DNA from: Atherinomorus stipes
Lineage: Eukaryota; Chordata; Actinopteri; Atheriniformes; Atherinidae
Direction: 5' to 3'
Length of the DNA stretch: 64,000 nt
Assembly: GCA_023101725.1 (NCBI GenBank)
Contig: JALJCO010000093.1
Location: 1 to 64,000 of the forward strand
Positions 10,570 to 22,068 of the stretch are shown here, piece by piece. The notes beneath the pieces are model-generated. The model searched no databases, was not told where the DNA came from, and worked only from the letters and a program-made list of their open reading frames with translations. The translations under genes were made by a program, and so were the position numbers. Position 1 is the stretch's first letter. Every line of letters starts with the position of its first letter.

Positions 10570-12960
10570 TGTCTTTTATCACTCTAATAGATGTTGAAAC
10601 TGTAACGGAGCAAAATTTCTTTTACCTCACAAAATGTACAGCGCATCCTCATATTACCTTGCACTTTCTTTGTGAATCAGAAAACCCTCTAAGGTTTTTA
10701 TCCTGTATAGAGAAACTATAGAACAAGATTTGTATGACGAAAAATGAAGCATGGCAGTGTATGAGGGCTGCATTTGTATTTCTGACCCCCTCTCATTCAC
10801 ACAGATTGTGTTGATTCAACAACGATAAAAGGCTCTGGAAGGAGAAAGACACGCAACTAACAGTCTGGCAGGATCTGTGGTTCAATTACAGCGAGGACCG
10901 GCACTTCTCTGTCCCTGGGCTAGACGCTTTGCTGGAATAGCTAACACACACACACACAAACTGAAAAACGCCCCTGAGCAGACAAACACACAGCCTTAAT
11001 AAATGTGATGTCACTGACCGAGGGATGGCAGCACCGATACATTTTTCTGGTTTCTTCCTTAAAGATATGTCCAGAAGAAACATGTTAGAAGATTAGATAT
11101 TGGCACTATCTAAATTAATGTTTTCAGGCCCTGCAGAGCCAAATGCTCATTGCACCGTCTGGGTCTTTAAAAATCAGGGGACAGCTGATGAAAAGCTCGG
11201 CTAAAGCAGTTTATCCACAATGAGTGGAAAAACACAGGAAATGAACAGTGACCTATGCCGTCTATTCCAGCTCTGAACAGAACTGTGCGAGACCCGATTT
11301 CATCTCTCACTCAGCTGGAAACGGGTCCCTTGTACATTTAAATAAAAAGACTTGCAATATTCCACATCTTGAGCAGAAGGATTTGATGAACTGGAAGACG
11401 CTGTCTTCTGTGATGAAGAGCAACAGTTTGGACAATATGCACTTAAAAGGCAAAACAGCACAAAGAGGCAGCTTGGCCTTGGCATTCGCAGCAGCAAAAT
11501 GATGGATGCCACCAAAGCATGACTTGAATTTTTTCTTTTCTTTTGCACTCCCCTACTGTCCAGCCAGTCAAATAATGACAAAACCAAACTGACGGAAACA
11601 CATACAAACACCCACATGGCAGAAACACAAGACAGGTCTAAAGATCTGGCGTATTTCCAGAGCAGATGGGTGGGTTGGGTAGGGAAGTTGGGTGGGCCTG
11701 GTGGGTGGGGGGAGCAAGAGAGCGTCAATCTGTCATTTCTAACAAGCCAGGAGACTTGGAGCCCGTGCAGGTCACAGACACACACACACTCACGTACTCC
11801 CGTCGTCCTTATGCAGGCGTCACATTCCAACTGTGGCATTCCTGCTAATTAGAACACAAATTAATGATCCAAGCAAGTGAGACAGCTCGACTCACCCTCC
11901 TTCTAGTCAACATTTAGCCTTCCCCACAGTTGCATCTTCGTCTGCGCTGTTTTTGTCTTCGCTTTTCATGCAGCTTCCTATTTCCCTTCTTTGCTCTTTT
12001 AAGACAGGTGAGAGATGTGCTTCACAAATAAAATGCAAATAATTCCTGCTCCTAATCTGTCAGTTAGGAAAAGCTGGCATCACATGCATCATGTTCTGGC
12101 ACTTTAGGATACAAGATAAAGCCGGGTGGAAATACAGCTATGGAATCCCATTAAAATTAAGGTCAAACTCAAATAAATTGAAATTCTTAAACTAATTTTG
12201 TTCAGATTGAACAGACTGTTCAGTCTGCTACAGCAAATTGTTATTTGATGCTGTCAAATGAGTCACTAAAGATATTCTGCTTATAACAGGTCATTATTCT
12301 CATGTTCCCTGACCAACATTCCTCTTATACTGTCTCATAAAATAATTTTAATAACACAAAAGTCAGCAAATGCCCCCCCCCCCTTTTTGCTTAAAAAACA
12401 TAATTTTAAGGGTGTTAAACAAAATGTGACACCACAGAATCAGACATTTCAGCAATGCTAAACCAAACTTAGTACTGTATGAAGCAGACAGATAAGTTTC
12501 CACATCTGCAGAGGCTGTAAAAGAGAGAAATCCTCTACCATGCTGCTCTCAGAGAAATTTGTGAAATGGGGATGACTTCTTCACAATGCAAATGTTGTGG
12601 AGGCACAGAGATTATGTTTGCTGTATTAATTACTGTGTGTAAAGACGTGCTCACTTGATTCTCAACTGTCAGTATTTTATTAACCCAGTTGTCTTTTCCT
12701 GATTGAACTGCACAATTGAAAAGCAATAACAATAGTTGGGATTCCATTCACTCACTGCAAATTACAGGGAAGCTCCTGAAAAGCTGCAAAAACATAAATG
12801 TGAACCTTCATTTGAAGCAAAGACATCAGGCTCCACAGAGACACCAGTAGTAGCTGTCCGAAGTGGAAACAGAAGAAAATGCAATAAATTACCAAATAAA
12901 TGAATAAACATAATGAAAAAAAATGTGTTGAAAACGGAGAGAGTCTCACTTAGGGAATTA
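10570..12960. other. non-coding DNA, no gene recognised
   Basis: No gene supported. A 179-codon open frame on the minus strand (11300-11839) overlaps CA/TG-rich sequence and has no domain pattern, so it is not called. A 55-bp segment at 12802-12856 recurs at 19325-19377 (listed separately). Confidence 0.45.
12802..12856. repeat. short dispersed repeat, copy 1
   Basis: About 53 bp here (around CTTCATTTGAA and AGACATCAGGCT) match 19325-19377 with only about three differences, same orientation. The flanks do not match. The family is not recognised. Confidence 0.7.
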
Positions 12961-13039
12961 CTTTAATCTCTGGGAATATCTGAGTCTGTTTTATATCTGG
13001 AAGATAATTTTTTGTCGTAAACATTAGTTGGTTTTGTTG

Positions 13040-14380
13040 AATTTTTTGTTTGCTGGCTCAGTCTAAAAGTCCTGCCTCCCGCACTGTGATTGGTCTGGTC
13101 AATTTTTTGTCTTTTTTTTTTAACCAAAGCAGAAATCAGTTTCCAGTGGAGGGAAACCAGACTGCCATGTATCACATGCTGTTGGTCAGGCTGGCATGCC
13201 AGGCTAGTGGCAAGAAGGTTTGCTGTGTCTCTCAGAACAGTGTCCAGAGCATGGAGAAGATACCAGGAGACAGGACAATACTGCAGGAGACATGGAGGTG
13301 GCCATAGGAGGGCAACAAGCCAGCAGCAGGACCGCTGCCTCCTCTGTGCAAAAAGGAACAGTAGGAGCATTGCCAGAGCCTGTAAAATGACCTCCAGCAG
13401 GCCACTAATGTTCATGCTTCTACTCAAACTGTCAGAGACAGACTTCACAAGGGTGGTATGAGGGTCCAATATCCTCAAGTGGGGTCTGTTCTTGCAGCCC
13501 AACACAGTGTAGGGTGATTGGCATTTGCTAGAGGACACCAGCATTGGCAGATTTGCCATTATCACCCTGTTCTCCTCACAGATGAGAGCAGGTTCACACT
13601 GAGCTCAGGTGACAGTTGTGACAAAGTCTGTAAACGCCATGGAGAACGTTATGCTGCCTGCAACATCCTACAGCATAACAGGTTAGGCCGTGGGTCAGTA
13701 ATGGTGTGGGGAGGCATTTCCACACAGCCCTTTATGTGCTAGCCAGAGGTACCCTGACTGCCATTAGGTACCAGCGATGAGATCCTCAAACCCATTGTGA
13801 GACCATATGCTGGTGCAGTGGGCCCTGGGTTGCTTCTAATGCATAACACTGCCAGGCCACGTGGCTTAATTGTGTCAACAATTCCTCCAAGATGACGGTA
13901 TTGATGCTTTGCGCTGGCCTGCCCGTTCCCCAGACCTGAATACAATTGAGCACATCTGGGACATCATGTCTCTCTCCATCCATCAATGTCATGTTGCACC
14001 ACAGACTGTCCAGGACTTGACTGATGCTTTAATCCAAGTCTGGGAGGTGATTCCTCAGGAGAACATCCACCGCTTCATCAGGAGCATGCCCAGGTGTTGT
14101 AGGGAGGTCATGCAGGCACGTGGGGGCCACAGACACTACTGAGCCTCATTTCGACTTGTCTTTGGGAATTTTCATTGATGTTGGATCAGCCTGCAGTGTG
14201 ATTTTCCACTTAAGTTTTGGCTTCTGAACCCAAACCTCCATGGCATAACAATTTTAATTTATATAGATCATTTTTATGTTTTTTGTTCTCAACGCACTCT
14301 ATTGAATAAAAATCAACTGCAATATTTCATTAATTAAGATCCAACATGGGTTGTTTTTTGTTACCTTAATTTTTTAGATG
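13040..14380 (+). mobile_element. decayed Tc1-like DNA transposon
   Basis: The transposase relic (13090-14142) is followed by a 3' non-coding part with TTTTTGTTCTCAACGCACTC and ATATTTCATTAATTAAGATC, which match the layout of Tc1-like 3' ends of fish. I could not find a matching left terminal repeat, so the 5' boundary is approximate and the left end may be lost. Confidence 0.75.
13090..14142 (+). pseudogene. Tc1-like transposase pseudogene (DD34E)
   Basis: Three open pieces in different frames cover a whole Tc1-like transposase. Piece 1 (to about 13461) holds the paired-type helix-turn-helix: [19 protein letters not shown]. Piece 2 (13518-13742) has LLTDESRFTLSSGD, with the first catalytic Asp at 13581-13583, and SVMVWGGIS. 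Piece 3 (13870-14142) has WPARSPDLNTIEHIWD, with the final Glu codon at 13948-13950, and ends RGGHRHY. The middle catalytic Asp, expected in the QDNARP motif, reads HNTARP, so it is Asn (codon 13845-13847). The spacing from that codon to the Glu is 103 nt where DD34E needs 105, so a net 2-nt loss explains the frame change. It has frameshifts and a lost catalytic residue, so it is dead. Confidence 0.88.
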
Positions 14381-14514
14381 TAAGATTTAAGAAGATTCAT
14401 TCGAAGAGGCTAATGAATGAGGCCCATTATTATTAAGGTTATTGTGCATCTGCCTTGTTTAAACTCTTGTATCTCTTGTAAAACTCTTGTATTGTTCTCA
14501 CAGTACCAAGCGGC

Positions 14515-15143
14515 AACCTCTGGTGGCCAACTATGAAGCTACCCAGAAGAAGATAATATTTGTAGTTCTCCCTTTATCCGCTAGGGGCTGGCTGCAAAAC
14601 ATAGCAAATCCCCAGACTCCCTTGTTAAAAAGACCAACTTCACAGCAGAAATAAAGATGTTTACAGCCAGGTTTAATAGGTCAAGCTTACCTTCATGTCA
14701 ACTGTGAAGGGGTGAATTTTTTTTTACAACTCATCCATTTATATGTTATTTAATCTTGGAACTACACAGGATGCTGGCCTGCCGACCGGTGGCTCCTAGT
14801 TAGTTCCTTGTTTGCCTCAGTAAGGTCTCAGTCTGTAGCAGAGTAGCACAACTGCAGTTTTTAGTCAGCTAATAGCAAGTCTACCTTTACCCCGACACTT
14901 AGGAGGCTAATGTTCATTAGCTCCTGTTAGTTTAGAATTAGCTTGGTTAAACGTTTAGCCCAGAGTTTGTCAGCTGTCAATCATTTACCCGCATTGCCCA
15001 TTTTGGTATTTTCCGGGAGTGACAACAAACGCAGTGCGTCAAGGATGGCGACAATGTGAGCGCCCAACTGGCTTTATTTTTAGCTCTTCAGAAACCAATG
15101 GGTCACATGAGCAGAAGGTTCGTCCCCCTTTTTACGGTCTCTG
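14515..15143. repeat. common teleost interspersed repeat, copy 1
   Basis: The segment from about 14515 has the recognisable blocks CAACCTCTGGTGGCC, AAATCCCCAGACTCCC and AACTTCACAGCAGAAATAAA, which I associate with an abundant fish repeat. Its right part (14992-15143) is repeated at 20526-20679 with the same order of blocks (GCCCATTTTGGTATTTTCC, CGCCCAACTGGCTT, GAAGGTTCGTCCCCCTTTTT). No coding potential was seen. Confidence 0.7.
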
Positions 15144-16012
15144 CAAAATACCTAAGCCTAAAAAATGAGCCTTTAGGGGATACAGTATGTTCTGCCCCCT
15201 TTGTTAGTTTATTTGTCCATCAGTGAGGTAAAACAAAACTCTGCCCAGCTGAGTTTTGCAAATCTTGGGCAATCTCCAAGAGCCCCTCTAGTCCTCCACA
15301 AGCACAAGTATTAAAATAATCAATGCATAACTTGGGGAAACAGTGACAAATTGGTGTATAACTTGCAAAATAAGAGCTGCTTGCTCCGTCAGAGCTGATC
15401 TGCTGGATGAATAGCTTGTTCAATGATCGTATGTTTTTGCATTCCTTCAGGAGGAACGGTGATAAATTCTGGGGCAAAGTCAGAGAAAACACCAACCACA
15501 AACTCAATCCAGCAGTGCTCCTCTGCAGCCAGGACACCTTGCCCATGATACATCAGAGGAGGACTGACCTTGACTGTTAGGTATTAAGGTCAGGAAGAAT
15601 CATTAGTTGCATTTCTCCACTGCAAAGCTTAGAATAGTAACACAAAAACAATTTCTCACTCATCATCTCCAAGTATCTTTACTTTTTGGGGCTTTTTCTT
15701 CAGAGTATGATGGGAAGATGAATTTACAGTAGCACTTGCAGTAAATGAACTGGGCTGATGCAGTGTTAAACAGAAGAAAGACGAAAGACAAAATACATTT
15801 CTTACATGAGCACATTCATATTATAAACATCTGTTCCACCAAGTGGAACAGATTTGGAAAACAGCATCTTTTCTTTTTCTTTAAAGACCTACTCCGATGA
15901 AAATCATGTTTTTCATGTTGTTCATATGTTCTTGTGACATATTTCTTATGGTAAAAGACATACATTATGTTGAGAAAACTAAACTCAAAATTGCATTTCT
16001 GAGTATTTCTGT

Positions 16013-16689
16013 GGCCGTTTCTCAATATGCGTACTTTTGCGGACTTGCATTCTTGTGTACTTTTGAAACATCATCAGTAGAGGTCCAAGTACTGTTCCAA
16101 TTCAAAGAACGCATCAAGACAAGTACGCTCCATATTCCCGGATGTGTACTTGCTCCGCCCACTTTTCCGAGTCTGCATTGGAGATGACTTTTGTGGACTT
16201 CAGACACCTTTCTATCCCATAAGGCATTGCGGCATAACAATGGTGGAGGAGAAAAATAATTGCTATAAGTGTTGAAAATACTCATTATTTTACATAACGT
16301 TGGTTTTATATAACTTTTCTACAACAGAGTTGTTTTACTTCAACTTCTTGGTGGTTTGATAAATTTAAAACCGTTATTAAAAGTGACTAGCGGTTTCACA
16401 AACAGGCTGAACAGCTAACGGTAGCTAACAATAAGTAAGACGGTTACGCAGATTAGCTGTCTTTAACTGCCACATTCGAGCAGGGTTATTGCTACTTATC
16501 ATTTTAGTATTAGATATTTGTTATGACACAACTTCAGCAACGTCTTTGACGTAATCAAGTATATTTGCGTTCCAAATGTGCAACGAGTGTACTTGCGTCC
16601 TTCCGTCCTCAGAAGTCTGTACTTCCAACAAGTCCATACTAGCAAGTACACAAGTTTGTTCTTAGCGAACTTGGTATTGAGAAACGGCC
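16013..16689. mobile_element. nested MITE with GGCCGTTTCTCAAT ends
   Basis: The terminal inverted repeats are GGCCGTTTCTCAATA at the left and TATTGAGAAACGGCC at the right (a perfect 15-bp match). The flanks both read TGT next to the ends, a possible 3-bp duplication. The subterminal regions contain repeated short GTACTT/AAGTAC motifs on both sides (GCGTACTTTTGC, GTGTACTTG, GTGTACTTGCG, CTGTACTTCC), which may be transposase-binding repeats. It lies inside the TTAA element, so it is the younger of the two. Confidence 0.75.
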
Positions 16690-17099
16690 TGTATTCAAAT
16701 CATCATGAACCAATGGCAGGCCCTAAAAGGCGGGCTCAGACAAACTGGGTTAATGATGTCACTAACTCAGTGGCCAATCACAAAGCTTCTACATTGCTTA
16801 GCCCACTCCACCCATTTAGAACAATGCTTATAGTTTCCTAGCAACAGCAATATTACAAACCACACATGTAGGTGTTTGTCAATGTCATGAAACTGATCAA
16901 AACCCATTTTATCCCCCTTATTTATTAAGTTTCTGTCATGATCAAAGGCAGAGATGAAGCACCCAAAAGCTGACATAAACTTACAACAAACATATTTTTG
17001 GGTCCAGAAATTAGCGTGCTGCAAGTTAGCGGGAAGACCTAGCTAGCATGTGGAGCCAGCACTGAGCTGCAGGGGGGAGACTCCGTACACAACTTAAGA

Positions 17100-17560
17100 C
17101 CTATTTACGCTCCCTTACGTACGTAAATGGCGGCGTCTGTTTCATGCGTCTCCCTGCATGGCTGCCTTCATTCTTCCATACGTCTTCTGCATTCCCATGG
17201 TTCATAAATCAGTTGTTCGTGAGGCGGCAGTGCTGCCTGTCCCTGTGACCTGCCGACGTGATGTCATAGATGAGTGTATAATATTCGAACACGTTCACAC
17301 AGCCTCTCCTCAAAAGCTCCAGCCATGTCTACAGATGCTCTCTGTTTCTTTGGTGTCTTCTTCCTCAGGTGCTTTTATTGGGCTATTTGACCCCCCGGCT
17401 TTTGTGTTGCTTTTGTTCCGGTTCCTGTTCTTCTCTGGTTTGTTCCTTTTGCTGGCTGCAAATTAGCTACACAGCTCAACACTGACCCCACGATTTCCGG
17501 TGGCATTGCTCCGTCTTTTACGTCAAGTGTCAGACCAACAAGCCCCTCGAAAATGCACCA
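17100..17560. repeat. unidentified interspersed repeat, copy 1
   Basis: Blocks here recur in the same order at 57526-57880: ATTTACGCTCCCTTA at the left, and GTTCCTTTTGCTGGC plus TTTCCGGTGGCATTGCTCCG at the right. The middle parts have diverged or differ in length. Probably a non-autonomous DNA element; class not assigned. Confidence 0.5.
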
Positions 17561-18043
17561 AATTCTGTGCGTAAGTGATGCAGATGTTGGACGAAACTGT
17601 CTGTCCGTCTGCATATCCGTCTTCTGCATCGAGCATAAATTGGCCTCAGGAGGAAATTTGCTATTGAGCTGCTGGCGCTTGGAAATGGCACATGTTGTGT
17701 GATTTTGACTTAAAACTTCATAATCACAGTTCAAAGACCACTTAGAAGGTTTTAAAGTAACCAAATAAAGGATTGGTGTGGGTCTTTAAATAAACATCTA
17801 CAGTAAAACAAAATAACAATCTTGTCCTTTTCCCTCTCCCAGACTGCCTCATTTAGATGTGTTTTTCATTGGTTCTGTTATTACCTGTTCCACACACCTA
17901 CTCTTACTGTTAGATTTACATGACAGATCTTGTTAGACAAACTCTTCTTGAGGCATATTTTCAGTGAGTAAAGTATAACTGCTTTGATTTATCCAAATAT
18001 GCACCCCTTCAAGTAAAGCAGTAAAAAATGAAAAAGTTTGTTG

Positions 18044-18066
18044 CCCCCCCCCCCCCCCCCCCCCCC
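18044..18066. repeat. C homopolymer, 23 bases
   Basis: Twenty-three consecutive C residues, followed after a short gap by a (CAAA)n-type tract (about 18080-18104). Length is likely variable or inaccurately assembled. Confidence 0.9.
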
Positions 18067-19324
18067 GATAGAAGGAGAAAACAAACAAACAAACAAACAA
18101 ACAAGCACCAAAAAAAAAAAGCATATACAAATCACCTGCCATTAACAGCCCACACCTCCCATCTCTGCTTCCTTTAGTCCCAGTTGGTGCTCTGGCTCGC
18201 AATCAATACCTTTCACCCGCTAAGCCGATCTGCAATAATAAAAGCATTACAGACAGGGAAAAATAACATCAAATCTTATTAAATATGGGAGATGGTCTTT
18301 TCCCTTCCATGTCTTCCTGTCTCTTGTTGCCTAGGTGATGAGGAAACATCTCCATTGGACAGATCACAGCCACTGGCATGATCCTTAAATGTTCTGAGGT
18401 GATCAACAGGCTCAGGATGAGGGCCCACATTGAGGGTTTCAGGTGGAGCTCAGAGCTTAGCATTCTGCTCAGCTCTCCTGCCGGCCATGTATATTTCACA
18501 GGATTGTCTTTTATATTCAGTCTGTGGCTCAGTGGAGCACTCATCTTTATTTCATTTTGTGGCATTTTTTAATTTTAGCTGAGGTCTTTTTTCCTTTGCA
18601 CACCCTCTTCTTCCTCCTCCTCCTCCTTTCCTCCATCCTTCCTGACAACCCCCTCTGCCAACTGAATCAGTAATGACATTATGCGTCTTGCACTTTGAAG
18701 CTTTCAGCAAAGCAAACACTAACTTCTGGCAATTGGATTTGCCCTTACTGCACCGAGCCCGTAAAAGAGACTCATGGATAGATATTGTAGATATCCGTGT
18801 ATGTGTGTTTGGGTTCTTGCGCCCTTTGTGGCAACTCTCTCGCATCAGAGTGCAAAAGCTTTTGAAATTTTATTTTAAATGGAAGATGACGATGCCATTT
18901 TATTTAGGTTTTGAGACATTGGACATTGAGATAATTCATCTAGTCCAAACATGATAAAGCTGAAATGGATGGAGCAAAAAAGTTTCTTTTTCGTTTAAGC
19001 TTTAAAACAGTGGACCTTAAACAACAGAAAATAAAGCAGCGAAAGATTCCAAAGACCAGATTCCAACTGCAAAGTCCTCCATTTAAAATGAAGGGTAACA
19101 GCTCCAACTGTGTAAGTGAAATTAAATTAAGAGTGAATAATTATTACTAATGAATTATGTAAGCAGTGTGTCGCTAGGATGGAACTAATTCTGTTGATCT
19201 GATCTACAGGAGGGTAATTTTCATATTTCACATTTTCATTGAGGGGGTTTTAAAGTGAGACTCTGCAAAGTGTCCAGGATTTGTTGCTCCCTTTATAAAA
19301 CACTGCATTATTTCAGAAATATGC

Positions 19325-19377
19325 ACCTTCATTTGAAACAAAGACATCAGGCTCTACAGAGACGCCAGTAGTAGCTG
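19325..19377. repeat. short dispersed repeat, copy 2
   Basis: Matches 12802-12856 at about 50 of 53 positions in direct orientation. The sequences on either side are unrelated between the copies. Confidence 0.7.
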
Positions 19378-19763
19378 AAAACTACAAACTCTCAGACAGT
19401 GACATGAAAAACCAAGACCACGTTATTCTCCTCTACACCCAACTATATAAAATTAAGTAAACATTTGTTGACATGAACTCATTGTGTTCTTAACTATCAC
19501 CTGTCAACAGTGGAGAGAGAAACACTTTCAGGAAATCTTATTACAGTTGGTCTGTTGTCAACGTGGCACTTGCTTAAATTTTTAGATTTGCTGATACAAA
19601 CTCGAGTAAAGTCTCAGCAGAGTTTGACATCAAGCTCTGCCTAAGTCTGCTTAAAAACCTGGACACTGAGGACCAGGATTGAGGATCCCTGTACTAGCAG
19701 GTGAAAAGAAGAGAAGAGAGTGTTAATTGTCTTGAGATAAAATAATTACAGTCACCTCAAGAC

Positions 19764-20050
19764 AGTTCCTGGTTTGACCCTCAGCGTTTCTCTGTGTGAA
19801 GTTTGCAAGTTCTCCGCTTGCATGCGGGGACTGTTTTTGGCTCCTCACACAGTACAAAAATATGCTTGTTAGCTTGATCGCTATTTCTAAATTCTTTCTA
19901 GGAGTGAGTGTGAATGATTGTGTCTTAATGGTGGCCCTGCAATAGACTGGCACCCAGTCCAGGGTGTAATCTGCCTCTTGCCTATAGCTGCTTGGAAAGG
20001 CTCTAGCCCTCCACAACCCTGTATTAGAATAAGTGGGTATGAGTGATGGA
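19764..20050 (+). mobile_element. degraded copy of the tRNA-derived SINE
   Basis: This aligns block by block with the SINE at 5783-6175: B-box-like GGTTTGACCC (19771), TCTGTGTGAAGTTTGCAAG, GTCCAGGGTGTAAT and a tail with GTATGAGTGATGGA. The A-box end is missing or unrecognisable. It is much more diverged than the first copy, so it is older. Confidence 0.8.
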
Positions 20051-20525
20051 TAATTGTAGTTCTAACTGGACAAGCCTTCTTTGAAAAAGAAATATGTTTC
20101 TGTGAACATATAGCGATCCTCAATATTGGTAGAACAACTATCAAACTCTAGCTATTGTTCCTCTCCTTGAATCACGATTTCTGTTGTAAGCTGCTTTCAT
20201 ATATTGTAACTTAAATCGTAATACCATGTAAAACAAAACTGATAAAAAACAAAAACACGGCTGTTTCAGGTGTTTTCTGACAAAATGAACTTAAATAAAA
20301 CTTGTCTCTGCTGTGAACAAAACTTTAAACACCAAAATGGCATTATTTCTTTTAGTGTTGGGCAACAATTAAAATTTTCAGTCGCGATTAATCGCATGAA
20401 AGGTTTTGAAGTAATCACGATTGATCGCATTGTCATACAAGATTCTTTCATTTTTAAAAAGTACTGCTATGTAAAGAAACTACATTTACTTTTGTTTTAC
20501 AAGTTAAACACTAAAAGCCAAGCCA

Positions 20526-20679
20526 CGCTTTGCCCATTTTAGTATTTTCCTGGAGTGACGACACACATGACGCTGTGGAGATGGCGACGATGGGAACGCC
20601 CAACTGGCTTCATTTTTAGCTCTTCAGAAACCAATGGCTCACATGAGCGGAAGGTTCGTCCCCCTTTTTTCGGTCTCTG
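20526..20679. repeat. common teleost interspersed repeat, copy 2 (fragment)
   Basis: Only the right-hand 150 bp of the repeat at 14515-15143 is present, from TTTGCCCATTTTAGTATTTT to TTTTTTCGGTCTCTG. It joins directly to the LINE fragment at 20681 and lies inside the hAT-type element. Confidence 0.75.
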
Positions 20680-20680
20680 G

Positions 20681-21125
20681 TCCTAACCAAGACCAGGAAC
20701 CTGGATCATATAACTCCATTCCTCAGAACTTTACACTGGCTTCCTGTTTGACAAAGAATTGAGATCCAGCGGTTAGTTTACAAAGCACTGAATGGTTTAG
20801 GACCAAGTTTGTGTTGCCAGAGTCAGAACTAAATCTAGAGGCAGTTTTTATGCTCGTCATATGTGGAACAAACTCCCAGAAAACTGCAGGTTTGCTGAAA
20901 CTGAGCACTTTTAAATCAGTCTCATTAGACTTTATTTGCCACTGCTTTTTATAAGAACAATTGTTCATTTACTTTATTTCATGCATTTTCTTATTTTATT
21001 TGAGATTTTTCTAAATTTCTTTTATTTCTTTTACAAAGTTTATTTTCTTCTGCATCCCGCTGTGATGCTTTTAATACTGCATGTAAAGCACCATAAATTG
21101 CCCTGAAATATGCCATACAAACAAC
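20681..21125 (+). mobile_element. LINE 3'-end fragment
   Basis: The reading at the left, broken by stops, still shows the LINE C-terminal pattern TPFLRTLHWLP, then YKALNGLGPS; further on the GLR/RAF-like region is corrupted. The tail TGTAAAGCACCATAAATTGC...GCCATACAAA is the style of 3' UTR found after this domain in fish LINEs of the L2/Rex1-like group. It is a 5'-truncated dead copy. Confidence 0.7.
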
Positions 21126-21751
21126 TTGCAGAAACAAAGTATCTTTGAGCAGTAGTATACTGTATCCTTACACCGTAATCTTAATCAGTTATTATCTTAA
21201 ATAGTAATGTAGCCAAATAAAATGAAACATTTATGACAAAGAGGAGTGAAAACTTTAGGATTTACTCATCAAAAGTTAGCAGGACGAATTACAAAACTGG
21301 TTGAAGCTGCCATCCTTCTGAACACAGAAGGTGAACAGAAACAGCAGGATCAGCCCGTTACCCCATCCCTGTTTTCACGTTCTCTATTCTGATCCCTGAA
21401 TATATTGTTCAGCTTTTTATTAACTAGCTTAACGCTACATTGGCTGCCACATTCATCTTGGTTGGGTACCCCCGTTCAGCAGGAAAAAAATGCCAGATTA
21501 AATTCTACTTGTGTGGGCAGGTTGCTGGTAATTATAAGTTATTTTTTTGTGGAAATGACAAGTGTTTTACTGAGACTATCGGGCGCTGGGGTGATCGTGA
21601 TACTCGACGTTGCTTCACCGGCATCCAGCGCAGTCACAGATGTTCTGCTGCATATTATCTGATTCAGTTAGAAAAGACCTGAAACCAGGGATGGTGGATG
21701 ATGCCTTCTCAAAGTCTTAAACAACGGTCTCCTTTTCAGATCAGTTTAGTT

Positions 21752-21965
21752 TGTCGTGGGCCTTGGTGCAGAGGACCCGGGTTCGAGTCCCCAACACAAC
21801 TCCCAGGTGAACCACTGTGGACCCCTGAGCAAGGTCCTTAACCCCCACCAACTGCTCCCTGGGCGCTTAGCAGCCCACTGCTCTCTGATACTCACAGTAC
21901 AATGCAGAGCCCTAATTTCCCCTCAGGGATCTTACCAGCATAACAAAAACAAAACAAAAAAAAAA
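21752..21965 (+). mobile_element. tRNA-derived SINE (second family), copy 1
   Basis: B box GGTTCGAGTCC at 21780-21790, then the body CCACTGTGGACCCCTGAGCA and the 3' block AATTTCCCCTCAGGGAT, which can fold into a short hairpin (CCCCT/AGGG) like the tail shared by UnaSINE/UnaL2-type elements. The tail is AACAAAAACAAAAC. The A box is decayed. A better copy is at 34791-35022. Confidence 0.8.
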
Positions 21966-22068
21966 GCAAAGATGAGCTTTATGAATTAAAGGCTTAAAAT
22001 AATTAACACTGTTAAACGGTGCATCAACACATCATTAACACATTAACGTGCCCAGCTCTAATTTGTTT

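Larger units (their letters stand above)
15885..17785. mobile_element. TTAA-flanked inverted-repeat DNA element (AGACCTACTCC ends)
   Basis: The left end AGACCTACTCCGATG (from 15885) mirrors the right end ATTGGTGTGGGTCT (to 17785), and TTAA flanks both sides (15881-15884 and 17786-17789). TTAA duplication is typical of piggyBac and Kolobok families. The 1901-bp span holds a nested inverted-repeat element (16013-16689) and, at about 17100-17560, a block repeated near 57526-57880. No transposase is recognisable. Confidence 0.7.
17786..19763. other. non-coding DNA, no gene recognised
   Basis: No gene supported. It includes the C-run and the second copy of the 53-bp dispersed repeat. The remainder shows only short chance open frames. 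Confidence 0.45.
20353..22060. mobile_element. hAT-type element with 8-bp duplication, filled by nested repeats
   Basis: The left end TAGTGTTGGGCA (20353) and the right end TGCCCAGCTCTA (to 22060) are imperfect inverted repeats, and both flanks carry nearly the same octamer: ATTTCTTT (20345-20352) and ATTTGTTT (22061-22068), 7 of 8 identical. An 8-bp duplication is the hallmark of hAT insertions. Inside the left end are repeated GCGATTAATCGC motifs. Much of the 1.7-kb interior is other repeats: 20526-20679, a LINE 3' end (20681-21125) and a SINE (21752-21965). No hAT transposase was seen. Confidence 0.65.

Noticed and set aside
11300..11839. 179-codon open frame on the minus strand
   Set aside because: Odd composition driven by TG/CA-rich sequence, no domain pattern and no splice-site support.
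12963..13565. 200-codon minus-strand frame
   Set aside because: Antisense shadow of the Tc1-like transposase relic.
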